Origin: Roseburia sp.
Lineage (GTDB): Bacteria; Bacillota; Clostridia; Lachnospirales; Lachnospiraceae
NCBI GenBank assembly: GCA_026168605.1
Contig: JAPFDX010000002.1
Coordinates: 1-64,000 of the forward strand
DNA: 64,000 nt
Direction of reading: 5' to 3'
Positions 43,385-52,197 of the stretch are shown piece after piece (positions within the stretch are counted from its first letter, which is position 1; every line of letters begins with the position of its first letter). Made by a program: the position numbers and the translations under genes. The notes beneath the pieces were generated by a model. The model was not told the origin of the DNA and made no database searches. It saw only the letters and a list, made by a program, of their open reading frames with translations.

Positions 43385-44435
43385 CGGGTCTGGCACCGCT
43401 CTCCCGTCTCCCCGGCAAAAACACGGAAAATGTCGAACCTTTTTGGACCTCCGATGTCAGTTTGATGTAGCCGCCCTGCATCGTGATGATCTCCCGCGCC
43501 AGATAAAGCCCGATTCCGACGCCGTCCGTCTCATGCACACCGGGCTCTCTGTAAAACCGCTGAAAAACTGCCGCGTGGCTTCGTTCCGGTATGCCGATGC
43601 CGCTGTCTGTCACGTCAATTTTCACATACATCTCCCAGCTCTGCACCGACACACAGATCCTGCCGCCCTCCGGCGTATACTTCACCGCATTGTCAAGAAG
43701 ATTAAACAGCGCCTCCGCCGTCCATCGGGCATCATGCGAAACGATCAGATCCTCCGGACAGTCGACCTGCAGCTTCAGCTTCTTTTGTTCCAGAAGCGCC
43801 AGCACACCGTTGATAGCGTCCGCCAGCGTCTCCTGTATGGGCACTTCCCGCTTCTCAAGTGCAATGACTCCCGTCTCCAGCCGTTGTGTCTTTACCATTA
43901 CCCGGATCACAAAATCCAGTTTCTCAAGCTGACTGCCCTGCGCCTCCAAAAAACGCTTTCGCTGCTTCTCGTCCATCTCCCGGCTCTGTAAGGTATCGTT
44001 CAGCATTTTCAGATTCGCGATCGGCGTCTTTGTCTGATGGGAAAGATCCGACACCAGCGCCTGCAACTCTTTTTTCTCACGCTCCGCTCTGAGCCGGCTC
44101 TCACGCAGCACCTGGTAGAGCCGGCTGATCCGGTTGCCGAGTCTTGCCAATAGGACTTCTTCCTCCCCGATATCCTTTGGACAATCCGTTCCATTCATCA
44201 TGTCATCCAGCATCCCGCAGAGTTCTCCTGTAAACTCCAGAAGTGTTTTTCTGAAAAAATTGATCGCAGCCGCCTGACACAGAAACGAAAATCCCAAAAA
44301 GAAAAGCGCAGCAACAAGAAGCCGGGCATCTCCCGTCATCCCAAAAACCACTGCCAGAAACACAAGTGCAGCGCCTCCCTCGCACACTGCAAGCAGAATC
44401 ACAAATGTGCGCACAGTCATTTTTTGATCCCTCAT
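43350..44435 (-). CDS. Two-component sensor histidine kinase
   Basis: 361 aa. Two closely spaced membrane helices (about 9-30 and 38-58) with almost no extracellular loop point to intramembrane or partner-based sensing. The phospho-acceptor box is SDLSHQTKTPIANLK, the N box is LFNLLDNAVKYTP, and G1/G2 are DSGIGIP and GVGIGLYLA. The start overlaps the response regulator stop (ATGA), so the two are coupled. Lacking a sensor loop, it may, like BceS-type kinases, read the state of a transporter. The adjacent FtsX-type ABC system is the obvious candidate. Confidence 0.92.
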   Translation of the reverse strand: MRDQKMTVRTFVILLAVCEGGAALVFLAVVFGMTGDARLLVAALFFLGFSFLCQAAAINFFRKTLLEFTGELCGMLDDMMNGTDCPKDIGEEEVLLARLGNRISRLYQVLRESRLRAEREKKELQALVSDLSHQTKTPIANLKMLNDTLQSREMDEKQRKRFLEAQGSQLEKLDFVIRVMVKTQRLETGVIALEKREVPIQETLADAINGVLALLEQKKLKLQVDCPEDLIVSHDARWTAEALFNLLDNAVKYTPEGGRICVSVQSWEMYVKIDVTDSGIGIPERSHAAVFQRFYREPGVHETDGVGIGLYLAREIITMQGGYIKLTSEVQKGSTFSVFLPGRRESGARPVISASQVSQSV

Positions 44436-45121
44436 ATTTTTTCACCGCCCATCCACTGATATCCCATACCGTAGGCAGTCTTGATATATTTATCCCCGTT
44501 TGCTTCAATCTTCTTGCGGATGCGGCTGATGACAGTTGCCAGCGTGTGCTCATCCACAAAGTCTCCGTCAATATCCCAGAGCTGTTCCAGGATGCGGCGT
44601 TTTGTCAGGATGATCTGCGGATTCTTGACGAACAGATGCAGCGTGCGGTATTCCTTCGGCGTAAATTCCAGCGGCTTACCGCCAAGCGACGCCGACTGGG
44701 CAGAAAAATCAATTTTTAGATTTCCGTCGTCAAACACATCGCGTCTTGGCATCCGCAGTTCCATCGTCTCAAAAACAGCGGCCAGTTTCTTTATCAGAAC
44801 CGCCACGGAAAACGGCTTCGTCACATAGTCGGCAGCTCCCGCCGCATAACCCGCGAGCATATCGCTCTCCTTATCGTTGGCAGTCAGAAAAATGATATAG
44901 GTCTCCTGCCCCCGTCCCCTGATCTCCTCACAGAGCGACAGACCATTTCCGTCCGGCAGATTCACGTCCAGCAGCGCCACATCAAACTCTTTCTTTTTCA
45001 GGCACTCCACCGCCTCCGCAAATCCCATCGCAGAGGTTACGTCATACTTTTCCTCTGTCAGGTTATAGGCGAGCGTCCGGTTTAAAACAAGATCATCCTC
45101 CACGATCAGTAATTTTTTCAT
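44432..45121 (-). CDS. OmpR/PhoB-family response regulator
   Basis: 229 aa. The receiver domain has acid pocket EDD, phospho-Asp in ALLDVNLPDG, a conserved Thr in FLTAND and Lys in YVTKPF. The C-terminal winged helix runs from about 130 to the end (LEFTPKEYRTLHLFVKNP...VISRIRKKIE). Start MKKLLIVEDD with GAGGTG upstream. First gene of the pair with the kinase. Confidence 0.95.
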   Translation of the reverse strand: MKKLLIVEDDLVLNRTLAYNLTEEKYDVTSAMGFAEAVECLKKKEFDVALLDVNLPDGNGLSLCEEIRGRGQETYIIFLTANDKESDMLAGYAAGAADYVTKPFSVAVLIKKLAAVFETMELRMPRRDVFDDGNLKIDFSAQSASLGGKPLEFTPKEYRTLHLFVKNPQIILTKRRILEQLWDIDGDFVDEHTLATVISRIRKKIEANGDKYIKTAYGMGYQWMGGEKI

Positions 45122-45142
45122 CGTTCTTATCACCTCGGTTCC

Positions 45143-45171
45143 AGCATACCTTTTTTTCCGTTTCCAGGCAA
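45143..45171 (-). promoter_or_regulatory. Promoter of the two-component pair
   Basis: Minus strand: TTGCCT (45166-45171), a 17-bp spacer and TATGCT (45143-45148), directly after the preceding operon's terminator. Confidence 0.65.
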
Positions 45172-45180
45172 TACGCAACA

Positions 45181-45215
45181 GAAAAAGAAAGCGCCGCAAC
45201 GCGGCTTTCTTTTTC
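45181..45215 (-). terminator. Terminator at the left end of the cai-like operon
   Basis: GAAAAAGAAA (45181-45190) pairs with TTTCTTTTTC (45206-45215), around a GCCGC-AAC-GCGGC tip. The A/T arms allow it to work in both directions. It closes the nine-gene leftward operon that ends with the MFS gene. Confidence 0.85.
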
Positions 45216-45267
45216 CGTTTTGCGACGCTTTCAGCGATTTTGTTGTTGTATGTTTTTTTATTTTGTT

Positions 45268-46560
45268 TTAGTTTTCTGCCGGAGCAGATGCTTCTGTCTT
45301 TAATTCCGCCTGGCGCTTTTTGATAATGCGCTCACCGAGCAGTGCAAACAAAGTTCCCACTACCACGACAATAATACAGAAGTTAAAGATTTTGTTGTAA
45401 GCTGTTGTAAAGTCATAGTTGTCGATCCATCCGCCGTACATGGTATGGATAAAGGAGTCCGGCAGATAACCGATCAGGGATGCGATACCCGTCACGCTTC
45501 CGACCATGATCTTCGCAGTTCCCGCCTCGTCGATCAACGCCCAGTTGACCGCACGGCAGCAGCTTGTGAAGAACGAGATCAGGCACATCAGTATCATGAG
45601 CGGCCACAGGAATGCCGCGGCTCCCGGCATCACGCGAAGCGCTACCGCCAGTGCGATCAGCACCACGCAGGACCAGAGCAGCAGGCGGCTGGAACGCCCC
45701 ATTTTCTTTACGACCATCGTGCAGGCGAGCGCCGCAACCACCGGAACCACCGTGCTGCGGACAACCGAGAAGGTCGATGATGTGACTGTGTCAAGTCCCG
45801 CAACCGTCTCCAGGTACGGAGCATAGTAGGAACCCGTTGCCGAAATCGCACTCGGCACAAAGATCATCGCTGCAAGAACATAGGTGATCGGGAGCTTAAA
45901 TGCCCCAAACAGTGATTTGATACTGTCCTTGATCGAGCCGTTGCTCGTCTCGTCCACATCCATCGGCGGAAGCAGGAACCCAAGCAGCACGCCGGAGATG
46001 ATCATGAGGATGGATACAGCCGCAACAACGACCGTCATTCCAAGCGTTCCCCTGTTTACAAACATTGCGAGCACGCCGACCCATGCAAAGTTTAACAGCA
46101 TATTCACAATACCGCGTCCGCTCTCAAGCATACCGAACATCGTTCCCTGCTCATCGGAGCTTGCCAGCATATTGACAACCTTGACAGAAGTTGCCCAGAA
46201 TGTAAGCACAGTGGTGAAGCCCCACAGAATATGGATCAAAAGAAGCATCTCATATCCCGGCCAGGTCGCCATCCACAGACCTAACACACCACTGGAAATC
46301 ATGGAGAATACCATCAGCTTTTTCGGGTTAAAGCGGTCTGCGATGATTCCGCCCGGAAGATACATCAGGATATTCATCACACCGTAAACAGTTACCAGAT
46401 TTCCGTATTTCTGCGTCTCACCCGCAAGTCCCATCGCCTCCTGAAGCGGCGTGAAGAACTGGTAACGCAAATAAGGTAATACATAGATTGTACACATGGA
46501 AATGATCATGAGAAGAAGCACCAGCATCTTCTGACCTTTTCCCTTTGATTTTGTTGCCAT
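45268..46560 (-). CDS. Major facilitator superfamily transporter
   Basis: 430 aa, 12 membrane helices. The loop 2-3 motif is GGIIADRFNPKKLM, a variant of the MFS GxxxDRxxRR motif. AAGGAGG precedes the chosen ATG. It is the last gene of the leftward operon, 28 bp after the SSS symporter. Two carriers in one operon suggest uptake of the substrate by one and exchange or export of the reduced product by the other. Substrate not deducible. Confidence 0.88.
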   Translation of the reverse strand: MATKSKGKGQKMLVLLLMIISMCTIYVLPYLRYQFFTPLQEAMGLAGETQKYGNLVTVYGVMNILMYLPGGIIADRFNPKKLMVFSMISSGVLGLWMATWPGYEMLLLIHILWGFTTVLTFWATSVKVVNMLASSDEQGTMFGMLESGRGIVNMLLNFAWVGVLAMFVNRGTLGMTVVVAAVSILMIISGVLLGFLLPPMDVDETSNGSIKDSIKSLFGAFKLPITYVLAAMIFVPSAISATGSYYAPYLETVAGLDTVTSSTFSVVRSTVVPVVAALACTMVVKKMGRSSRLLLWSCVVLIALAVALRVMPGAAAFLWPLMILMCLISFFTSCCRAVNWALIDEAGTAKIMVGSVTGIASLIGYLPDSFIHTMYGGWIDNYDFTTAYNKIFNFCIIVVVVGTLFALLGERIIKKRQAELKTEASAPAEN

Positions 46561-46588
46561 AACATTTTCCTCCTTTGTCTCTTTTTGC

Positions 46589-48202
46589 CTAGCGCATACC
46601 GTTGTACGGCAACGCCCAGCCAAGCAGCAGTACGCAGGTAGTCACCACGCCCGCCAGGATCATGGCATAACCGTAGACGCGGTCCCGCTTGTAGTCTGCC
46701 GCCTTGCGCTCTGACTGCGGCACAATCATCAGATTTTTGTGATACTCCTCTTCCTCCGCAGATTTCGGGTGAAGTCTGCTCCCCAGGACGGCAAAGAAAA
46801 TACTCAGGTAGATTCCCACAAAAAACGGGTCGAGGAAATTTTTCAAAATCCCGTCAAACGGTCCGATATGGAATCCCACAAGCCCTTTGGAAATGATGTA
46901 TCCCAGAAATCCCGCCAGCATCGCCCAGCGCGCCCCGGTCGCCGAAAGCTTCTTCCAGAGCACACTTCCGATCGCCGGAACAGCCCAGCTCGCGGCGATG
47001 ATCGTCGATGCAAAATATGCGATCACACGCATACTGCCAAGTCCCATATAAGCAAGAATGAGTGCAGCCACACCCACAACGAGCATCACGATACGGTTAA
47101 AACGGAGTTCCTCCTTCGCACTGTGAAACTCTTTGTCTATGATATCGGAAGAGACAGAAAATCCGATCACTGACAGAAAGGTGGACGCCGACGACAGCCC
47201 CGCTGCCATAATTCCCGACAGAAGCAACGTGCCAATCAGCTTTGGAACGACCTCCATGGACGCCCAGATCAGCACACGCTGCGGATCCTCCATATCAGGA
47301 TGAATATTTATCACGGACACGGATTCCAGATTCAGATACAGCAGAAATACCGTTGTACAGATTGCTGCAACCGCGCCCGCACGGAATGTGACGTGCTCGC
47401 TTTTCGCCATCATATTACGCCCTGCCTGCCAGGGTGAGACAGAGACGGTGATCAGCCACACGATCCCCATCGTCACCGCGTACATCACAGCCCCGAATGC
47501 GTCTGTCGCCCCGGTTGCCGCGATATTCCCGTGGTAATCGAGAATCTGCGGATGTGCCGCCGGATTGTTCATCAGATTCTCCACGAGATTTCCAATTCCA
47601 CCCTGCTCCCTGAAAATATAGGGACCTGCCAGCATCGTCGCGAACAGAAATACCAGAAACATCATGGTGTCCGTAAGGATCACGCCCTTGGAACCGGAAT
47701 AAAAGGTAAATCCGGTAAAGCAGAACCATGCCAGAAAAAGGCACGTCTCATACGGAAGCCCGGTCAGCTCCTCCATCAGGATACCCACGCCTGTGATACT
47801 TGACAATAAATACGCCGTCAGCGAAATGATCGTGATCACACCCGCCACGCGCCGGATTTTTTTGTCCTTGTACCGCACTCCGAAATACTCCGGCATGGTA
47901 TTGCACTCGGAACGCCTCAGGTAGCGCCCGAACAGCAGCGGTCCTGCGATGTAGCCGCAGGCGCATATCGTGTTGAGCAGCACCATCGTCGTGATATTGC
48001 CGGAATAGCAGAATCCCTGGTCTCCCATAAATCCCGTGACCGACAGCATTGACGCAAACAGCGTCCCTGCGATCAGGATCGTCGACCCGTTTCTCCCGCT
48101 GACGTAGTAATCGTTGGTATCCTTTACATTTCTTCCCGCCCAGATGCCCACCAGCAGATAGACGATAATACTCAGAATCACTCCTATAAAATAAATATTC
48201 AT
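46589..48202 (-). CDS. Sodium:solute symporter (SSS family)
   Basis: 537 aa with about 13 helices. Hallmarks are the N-terminal VGIWAGRNVKDTNDYYVSGR and the ASMLSVTGFMGDQG segment of the Na+/substrate core (LeuT fold). The family carries sugars, proline, pantothenate, carboxylates and betaines. It is not a BCCT carrier such as CaiT. A 41-aa membrane peptide is encoded just upstream. It sits in the cai-like operon between an acyl-CoA dehydrogenase and the MFS gene. Confidence 0.9.
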   Translation of the reverse strand: MNIYFIGVILSIIVYLLVGIWAGRNVKDTNDYYVSGRNGSTILIAGTLFASMLSVTGFMGDQGFCYSGNITTMVLLNTICACGYIAGPLLFGRYLRRSECNTMPEYFGVRYKDKKIRRVAGVITIISLTAYLLSSITGVGILMEELTGLPYETCLFLAWFCFTGFTFYSGSKGVILTDTMMFLVFLFATMLAGPYIFREQGGIGNLVENLMNNPAAHPQILDYHGNIAATGATDAFGAVMYAVTMGIVWLITVSVSPWQAGRNMMAKSEHVTFRAGAVAAICTTVFLLYLNLESVSVINIHPDMEDPQRVLIWASMEVVPKLIGTLLLSGIMAAGLSSASTFLSVIGFSVSSDIIDKEFHSAKEELRFNRIVMLVVGVAALILAYMGLGSMRVIAYFASTIIAASWAVPAIGSVLWKKLSATGARWAMLAGFLGYIISKGLVGFHIGPFDGILKNFLDPFFVGIYLSIFFAVLGSRLHPKSAEEEEYHKNLMIVPQSERKAADYKRDRVYGYAMILAGVVTTCVLLLGWALPYNGMR

Positions 48203-48240
48203 CCTGTCACCTCTCAATTTCTGTCTGCCACGGAGTTCTC

Positions 48241-48366
48241 TTATTTTTTCCCGTCATCGTCCTTTGGACACACCCGCTTCTCCTCATGCTTTAACACGAT
48301 CAGGAGTATGATGCCTGCGCCCGCAAGAAGTCCCCCGATACAGACAGAAAAAATAATCTCTCCCAT
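48241..48366 (-). CDS. Symporter small accessory protein, 41 aa
   Basis: A very short gene in the gap between the acyl-CoA dehydrogenase and the SSS symporter. It starts ATG with AAGGGGCGG upstream. The N-terminus MGEIIFSVCIGG leads into one membrane helix (about 4-24) followed by a charged tail HEEKRVCPKDDDGKK. Tiny single-helix proteins next to SSS carriers are known as symporter accessory peptides. Position, binding site and composition all support a real gene; the role as a carrier subunit is inferred. Confidence 0.78.
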   Translation of the reverse strand: MGEIIFSVCIGGLLAGAGIILLIVLKHEEKRVCPKDDDGKK

Positions 48367-48394
48367 TCAACCGCCCCTTTCTCTCTACAAACGA

Positions 48395-49537
48395 TTATTT
48401 TAATCCCATATGAGCCGAAATAACCATCTTCTGAACCTCGCTGGTTCCCTCATAGATCTCTGTGATCTTCGCGTCACGCATCATGCGCTCTACCGGATAT
48501 TCACGGGTGTAACCGTAACCGCCGAAGAGCTGTACTGCCAGACAGGTAACCTCTCTTGCCACATCGGAAGCGAACAGCTTTGCCATCGCCGCCTCGGAAG
48601 AATAGTTCACTCCGTCATCCTTCATGCAGGCTGCACGGTAAACGAGCATTCTCGCCGCATCCACCTTCGTCTGCATGGCAGCCATCGTAAACTGTGTGTT
48701 CTGGAACGATGCGATCGTGCGGCCAAACTGCACACGGCTCTTCACATATTCCAGTGTCTCGTCGATCGCGCCCTGTGCGATACCGAGCGCCTGCGCTGCG
48801 ATACCGATACGTCCACCGTCGAGCGTGCTCATCGCGATCTTAAAGCCCTTGCCTTCCTCGCCGAGCAGGTTCTCCTTCGGCACTTTGACATTGTCAAATA
48901 CGAGCTCATAGGTAGCGGAACCGCGGATACCCATCTTGCGCTCCTTGCTTCCAAAGGTAAAGCCTTCCATTCCCTTCTCGAGAATAAACGCGCTGATCCC
49001 CTTGTTTCCGGCACTCTTGTCCGTCATCGCAAAGATCACATACACATCGGCGTAAGAACCGTTTGTGATAAAGATCTTGCTTCCGTTTAACAGATAGTGA
49101 TCGCCCTTGTCCTCTGCGGTCGTCGCCTGCATTGCTGCGTCCGTACCTGCGTTCGGCTCGGTCAGTCCGAATGCGCCCAGCTTCTCTCCGGTTGCCAGGT
49201 CCGGCAGATATTTCTGTTTCTGCTCCTCTGTTCCATAGGTCAGGATCGGCCAGCAGCACAGAGACGTGTGTGCGGAGATGGTTACGCCCGTGCTCGCGCA
49301 CGCCTTTGAGATCTCCTCCACAGCGATCACATATTCCAGATTTCCCATGCCGACTCCGCCGTACTCTTCCGGAACCGGAATACCCAAAAGACCAACCTCG
49401 CTCATCTTCGGGATCAGCTCCTCCGGGAAACGCTCGTTCTCGTCGATCTCCGCTGCGATCGGGCGAACCTCCTTCTCAGTAAACTCGCGGATCATGTCGC
49501 GCAGCAACTGCTGCTCATCGTTCAACTTAAAATCCAT
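48395..49537 (-). CDS. Acyl-CoA dehydrogenase, butyryl-CoA type
   Basis: 380 aa. FAD enzyme with the standard fold: FGLTEPNAGTDA and KIFITNG in the middle, RVQFGRTIA in the helical domain, and IYEGTSEVQ at the end, whose first Glu is the usual catalytic base. It resembles clostridial butyryl-CoA dehydrogenase, which pairs with ETF to reduce crotonyl-CoA. No thl, crt or hbd genes are nearby, so a role in the local pathway is more likely than general butyrate formation. AGGAGG upstream. Confidence 0.93.
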   Translation of the reverse strand: MDFKLNDEQQLLRDMIREFTEKEVRPIAAEIDENERFPEELIPKMSEVGLLGIPVPEEYGGVGMGNLEYVIAVEEISKACASTGVTISAHTSLCCWPILTYGTEEQKQKYLPDLATGEKLGAFGLTEPNAGTDAAMQATTAEDKGDHYLLNGSKIFITNGSYADVYVIFAMTDKSAGNKGISAFILEKGMEGFTFGSKERKMGIRGSATYELVFDNVKVPKENLLGEEGKGFKIAMSTLDGGRIGIAAQALGIAQGAIDETLEYVKSRVQFGRTIASFQNTQFTMAAMQTKVDAARMLVYRAACMKDDGVNYSSEAAMAKLFASDVAREVTCLAVQLFGGYGYTREYPVERMMRDAKITEIYEGTSEVQKMVISAHMGLK

Positions 49538-49568
49538 AAAAAGACCTCCTGTGTTTTTATTGTATTTT

Positions 49569-50705
49569 TTAGCGGTAACGCTTCAAAATCTGTTTGCTTG
49601 CAATGACTGTCTGGATCTCTCCTGTTCCTCCGGAAATACGTGTGATTCGAAGGTCACGGTAGATACGGCTCACGCGGCTTCCGCAGAAACCGATTCCTGC
49701 CATCACCTGCATTGCGTGGTCGACAACCTCGTTTGCCGCCTCGGAGCAGTACTGCTTTGCGATGGAAGCTTCTTCTCTCTTTAAGCAGCCGTTGTCCTTA
49801 TTCCATGCAAAATGTAACAGCATATCACGCATAGAGTAGATGCGCATTGCCATCTCCATGATGTGGTTCTGGATGAGCTGAAGCTTTCCGATCTCCTTGC
49901 CGAATGCAACTCTCTGGTTTGCGTAGCGGCAGGCGTCCTCAAATGCGCAGAGTGCCTGTCCGTAAGCGTTGAACGCATCGATCAGACGCTCATAGTCAAA
50001 GCCCTTGGAGGTTGCGAGCAGGCCGTTGCCCTCGAAGCTAAACATATCTTTCTCCTCGATCTCCACGTCGTCAAACCAGATATCATTCACGTTCTCCATG
50101 TTGATACCCATCTTCTCCATCGGCTCTTTCTTACAGTTCGGCACGTTGGTCGGAACGAACCAGAGTGTAAGCTGCTCCGGATTCTCGCTGTTCTTTGCCA
50201 GTGTCAGACAGTAGTCGCTGTCCTGTGCGCCGGAGATAAAGTGTTTATGACCGTTGATGTACACCTTTCCGTTTCTGCGCGTATAGGTTGTCAGGATCGT
50301 GCCGCTTGACAGATCTGTACCTGCAGTCGGCTCGGAAAAGCCCTGGGAGTATGCCGGATGTCCCTCAAAAAACAGCGGCATAAACTTGTCGATCTGCTCC
50401 TTTGTTCCGTTCTCTAACAGCGCGTCTGCCTTTACGTGATCCCAGAACAGATAGATCGGCGCGCCGCAGCGTCCGAGCGCCTCCATCACCAGAAACATCG
50501 TGACTGCACCCTCGCCGTCTCCGCCTGCTTCCTCTGGCAGGAACATACTAAAGCAGCCAAGCTCCTTTAAGATGTCCCAGAATTTTGCCGGATGCTCGTG
50601 GTTCTTGTCACAGTCCTGGAAGTATGTCTCCAGATTCTCTCTGGTCATCGCCTCCTCGATTGCCTGAACCATCAGTTCCTGTTCCTCTGTCATTCTAAAA
50701 TCCAT
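49569..50705 (-). CDS. caiA: CaiA-like acyl-CoA dehydrogenase (crotonobetainyl-CoA reductase family)
   Basis: 378 aa, close in length to E. coli CaiA (380). Blocks remembered as conserved in CaiA are present: TTYTRRNGKVYINGHKHFI, CAFEDACRYANQRVAFG and the ILKRYR end. The usual YEGTSE catalytic-base motif reads SGGTGE, so the ordinary Glu is Gly, as I recall for CaiA itself (SGGSDE). In E. coli the enzyme reduces crotonobetainyl-CoA using FixAB-delivered electrons, and FixA/FixB-like genes are in the divergent operon. Start MDFRMTEEQ has GGAGG upstream. Family firm, substrate open. Confidence 0.85.
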   Translation of the reverse strand: MDFRMTEEQELMVQAIEEAMTRENLETYFQDCDKNHEHPAKFWDILKELGCFSMFLPEEAGGDGEGAVTMFLVMEALGRCGAPIYLFWDHVKADALLENGTKEQIDKFMPLFFEGHPAYSQGFSEPTAGTDLSSGTILTTYTRRNGKVYINGHKHFISGAQDSDYCLTLAKNSENPEQLTLWFVPTNVPNCKKEPMEKMGINMENVNDIWFDDVEIEEKDMFSFEGNGLLATSKGFDYERLIDAFNAYGQALCAFEDACRYANQRVAFGKEIGKLQLIQNHIMEMAMRIYSMRDMLLHFAWNKDNGCLKREEASIAKQYCSEAANEVVDHAMQVMAGIGFCGSRVSRIYRDLRITRISGGTGEIQTVIASKQILKRYR

Positions 50706-50758
50706 TCTTTCTTCCTCCATTTATATTGTATTATTTTATAATTATTACCTTACCAAAC

Positions 50759-51532
50759 CTAGCGCCCCGTCCACTGCGGCTTGCGCTTCTCAAGAAATGC
50801 CTGCGGGCCTTCCTTCGCATCCTCGGTCTTTTCGATGTAATCCCAGCAGCGGTTGCAGAAGCGCTGTGCATCCTCAAAGGATACCTGCGGTGCGATGTGG
50901 AAAATCTCTTTTGTCAGTCTCAGCGAGATCGGCGCGTTGGCAGAAATGGTCTCCGCCAGTTCAAGCGCTTTCTCAAGCACCTGCTCCTTTGGCACAACGT
51001 AGTTGACAAGTCCAACCTCATAGGCGCGTGCAGCGTCGATCAGCTTTCCGGTCAGACACATCTCCATCGCGATCTTGCGCGGGATCACATTCGGCAGACG
51101 GATCAGTCCGCCGCTTGTCGCGAGCAGTCCAACCTTCACCTCAGACAGACCGAAACGCGCATTTTCGGACGCCACGATCAGGTCGCAGGCAAGCGCGATC
51201 TCAAGTCCTCCCGCCACCGCTGTGCCGTTTGCCGCACAGATGACCGGCTTTGTGGAAACACGCTCCGTCATGCCTGCAAAGCCGTGCGCCATGATCGTCT
51301 GGCACTCGCCGCTCTCGTCAAACGCCGCCAGATCCTCACCGGAGCAGAAGCTCCGCTCGCCGGTTCCGGTCAGGATGATCACGCGGACGGAATCATCTTT
51401 TTCCGCTGCGTTTAAGATCTCCTCCATCTCGGCTGCTGTCGCAGGGTCGATCGCGTTGCGCCGCTCCTCACGGTTGATTGTCACGATCAGCACGCCTTCC
51501 CGCTGCTCGGTCAGTACATTTTTGTTTTCCAT
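50759..51532 (-). CDS. caiD: CaiD-like enoyl-CoA hydratase
   Basis: 257-aa crotonase. The oxyanion hole segment is SFCSGEDL plus ANGTAVAGGLE. The two catalytic Glu are E111 and E131 (in AGGLE and GLSEVKVG), the same spacing as in CaiD. It ends EGPQAFLEKRKPQWTGR, like CaiD (EGPLAFAEKRDPVWKGR from memory). CaiD interconverts carnitinyl-CoA and crotonobetainyl-CoA. Located between the CaiA-like gene and the hydrolase gene in one operon. Confidence 0.85.
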   Translation of the reverse strand: MENKNVLTEQREGVLIVTINREERRNAIDPATAAEMEEILNAAEKDDSVRVIILTGTGERSFCSGEDLAAFDESGECQTIMAHGFAGMTERVSTKPVICAANGTAVAGGLEIALACDLIVASENARFGLSEVKVGLLATSGGLIRLPNVIPRKIAMEMCLTGKLIDAARAYEVGLVNYVVPKEQVLEKALELAETISANAPISLRLTKEIFHIAPQVSFEDAQRFCNRCWDYIEKTEDAKEGPQAFLEKRKPQWTGR

Positions 51533-51557
51533 GGTAAAACCTCCATTCTTTTATTTT

Positions 51558-52178
51558 TTACATTCCTTTCAGATAAGGATTGTATTTCCGCTCTCTCTCA
51601 AGCGTCGTCTCCCCCTCGTGTCCGGGGCAGACCCTGTAATCGCCGGGAAGGGCTGCAAGCCTCGCCAGAGACTGCATCATCTTCCTATCGTCTCCTCCGG
51701 CGAAATCCGTGCGCCCGATGCTTCCGCAAAACAGCGTGTCACCGGTAAAGAGCACGCCGCCTGCAAGCAGGCTCACCGATCCCGGCGTATGTCCCGGCGT
51801 GTGCAGCACGGTAAAGGAGAGCTCCCCGACCGTGATCTGCTGCCCGTCCTCCATAGCGATGCGGTTTCCAAGCGCCGTGGCAGTCGGATACATACGCCCC
51901 ATGTCGTATTCCTCCAGCTCTTTCGGACAGTCCGCAGGATGCACATATACCGGAAGCTCCGGCCACTGTTCCTGAAATACCGGAACTGCCAGAAAATGAT
52001 CGTAATGACCGTGGGTGAGTATCACCGCATCCGGCACAAGCCCGCGCTCCGCAAGCTGGCGGAGCAGAAACGCCCCGTCGTCCGCCGGGTCGATCACCAC
52101 GCAGCCGTTACCGCTTTCCGCCGAAACAATGTAACAATTCGTGGCAAAACTGCCCAGTACATTCTTCTGGATCCGCAT
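51558..52178 (-). CDS. Metallo-beta-lactamase-fold hydrolase (glyoxalase II-like)
   Basis: 206 aa. The dinuclear metal motif is THGHYDH, with further ligands in HTPGHTPGS, FTGDTLF and PGHEG. This compact form, without the extra C-terminal glyoxalase II domain, is common in Firmicutes and often acts on thioesters or glutathione-like adducts. Inside a CoA-ester operon it could be a CoA-thioesterase that recycles stalled intermediates. That role is inferred from context only. Confidence 0.87.
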   Translation of the reverse strand: MRIQKNVLGSFATNCYIVSAESGNGCVVIDPADDGAFLLRQLAERGLVPDAVILTHGHYDHFLAVPVFQEQWPELPVYVHPADCPKELEEYDMGRMYPTATALGNRIAMEDGQQITVGELSFTVLHTPGHTPGSVSLLAGGVLFTGDTLFCGSIGRTDFAGGDDRKMMQSLARLAALPGDYRVCPGHEGETTLERERKYNPYLKGM

Positions 52179-52197
52179 AAATCCTTCCCTCCTTCGG

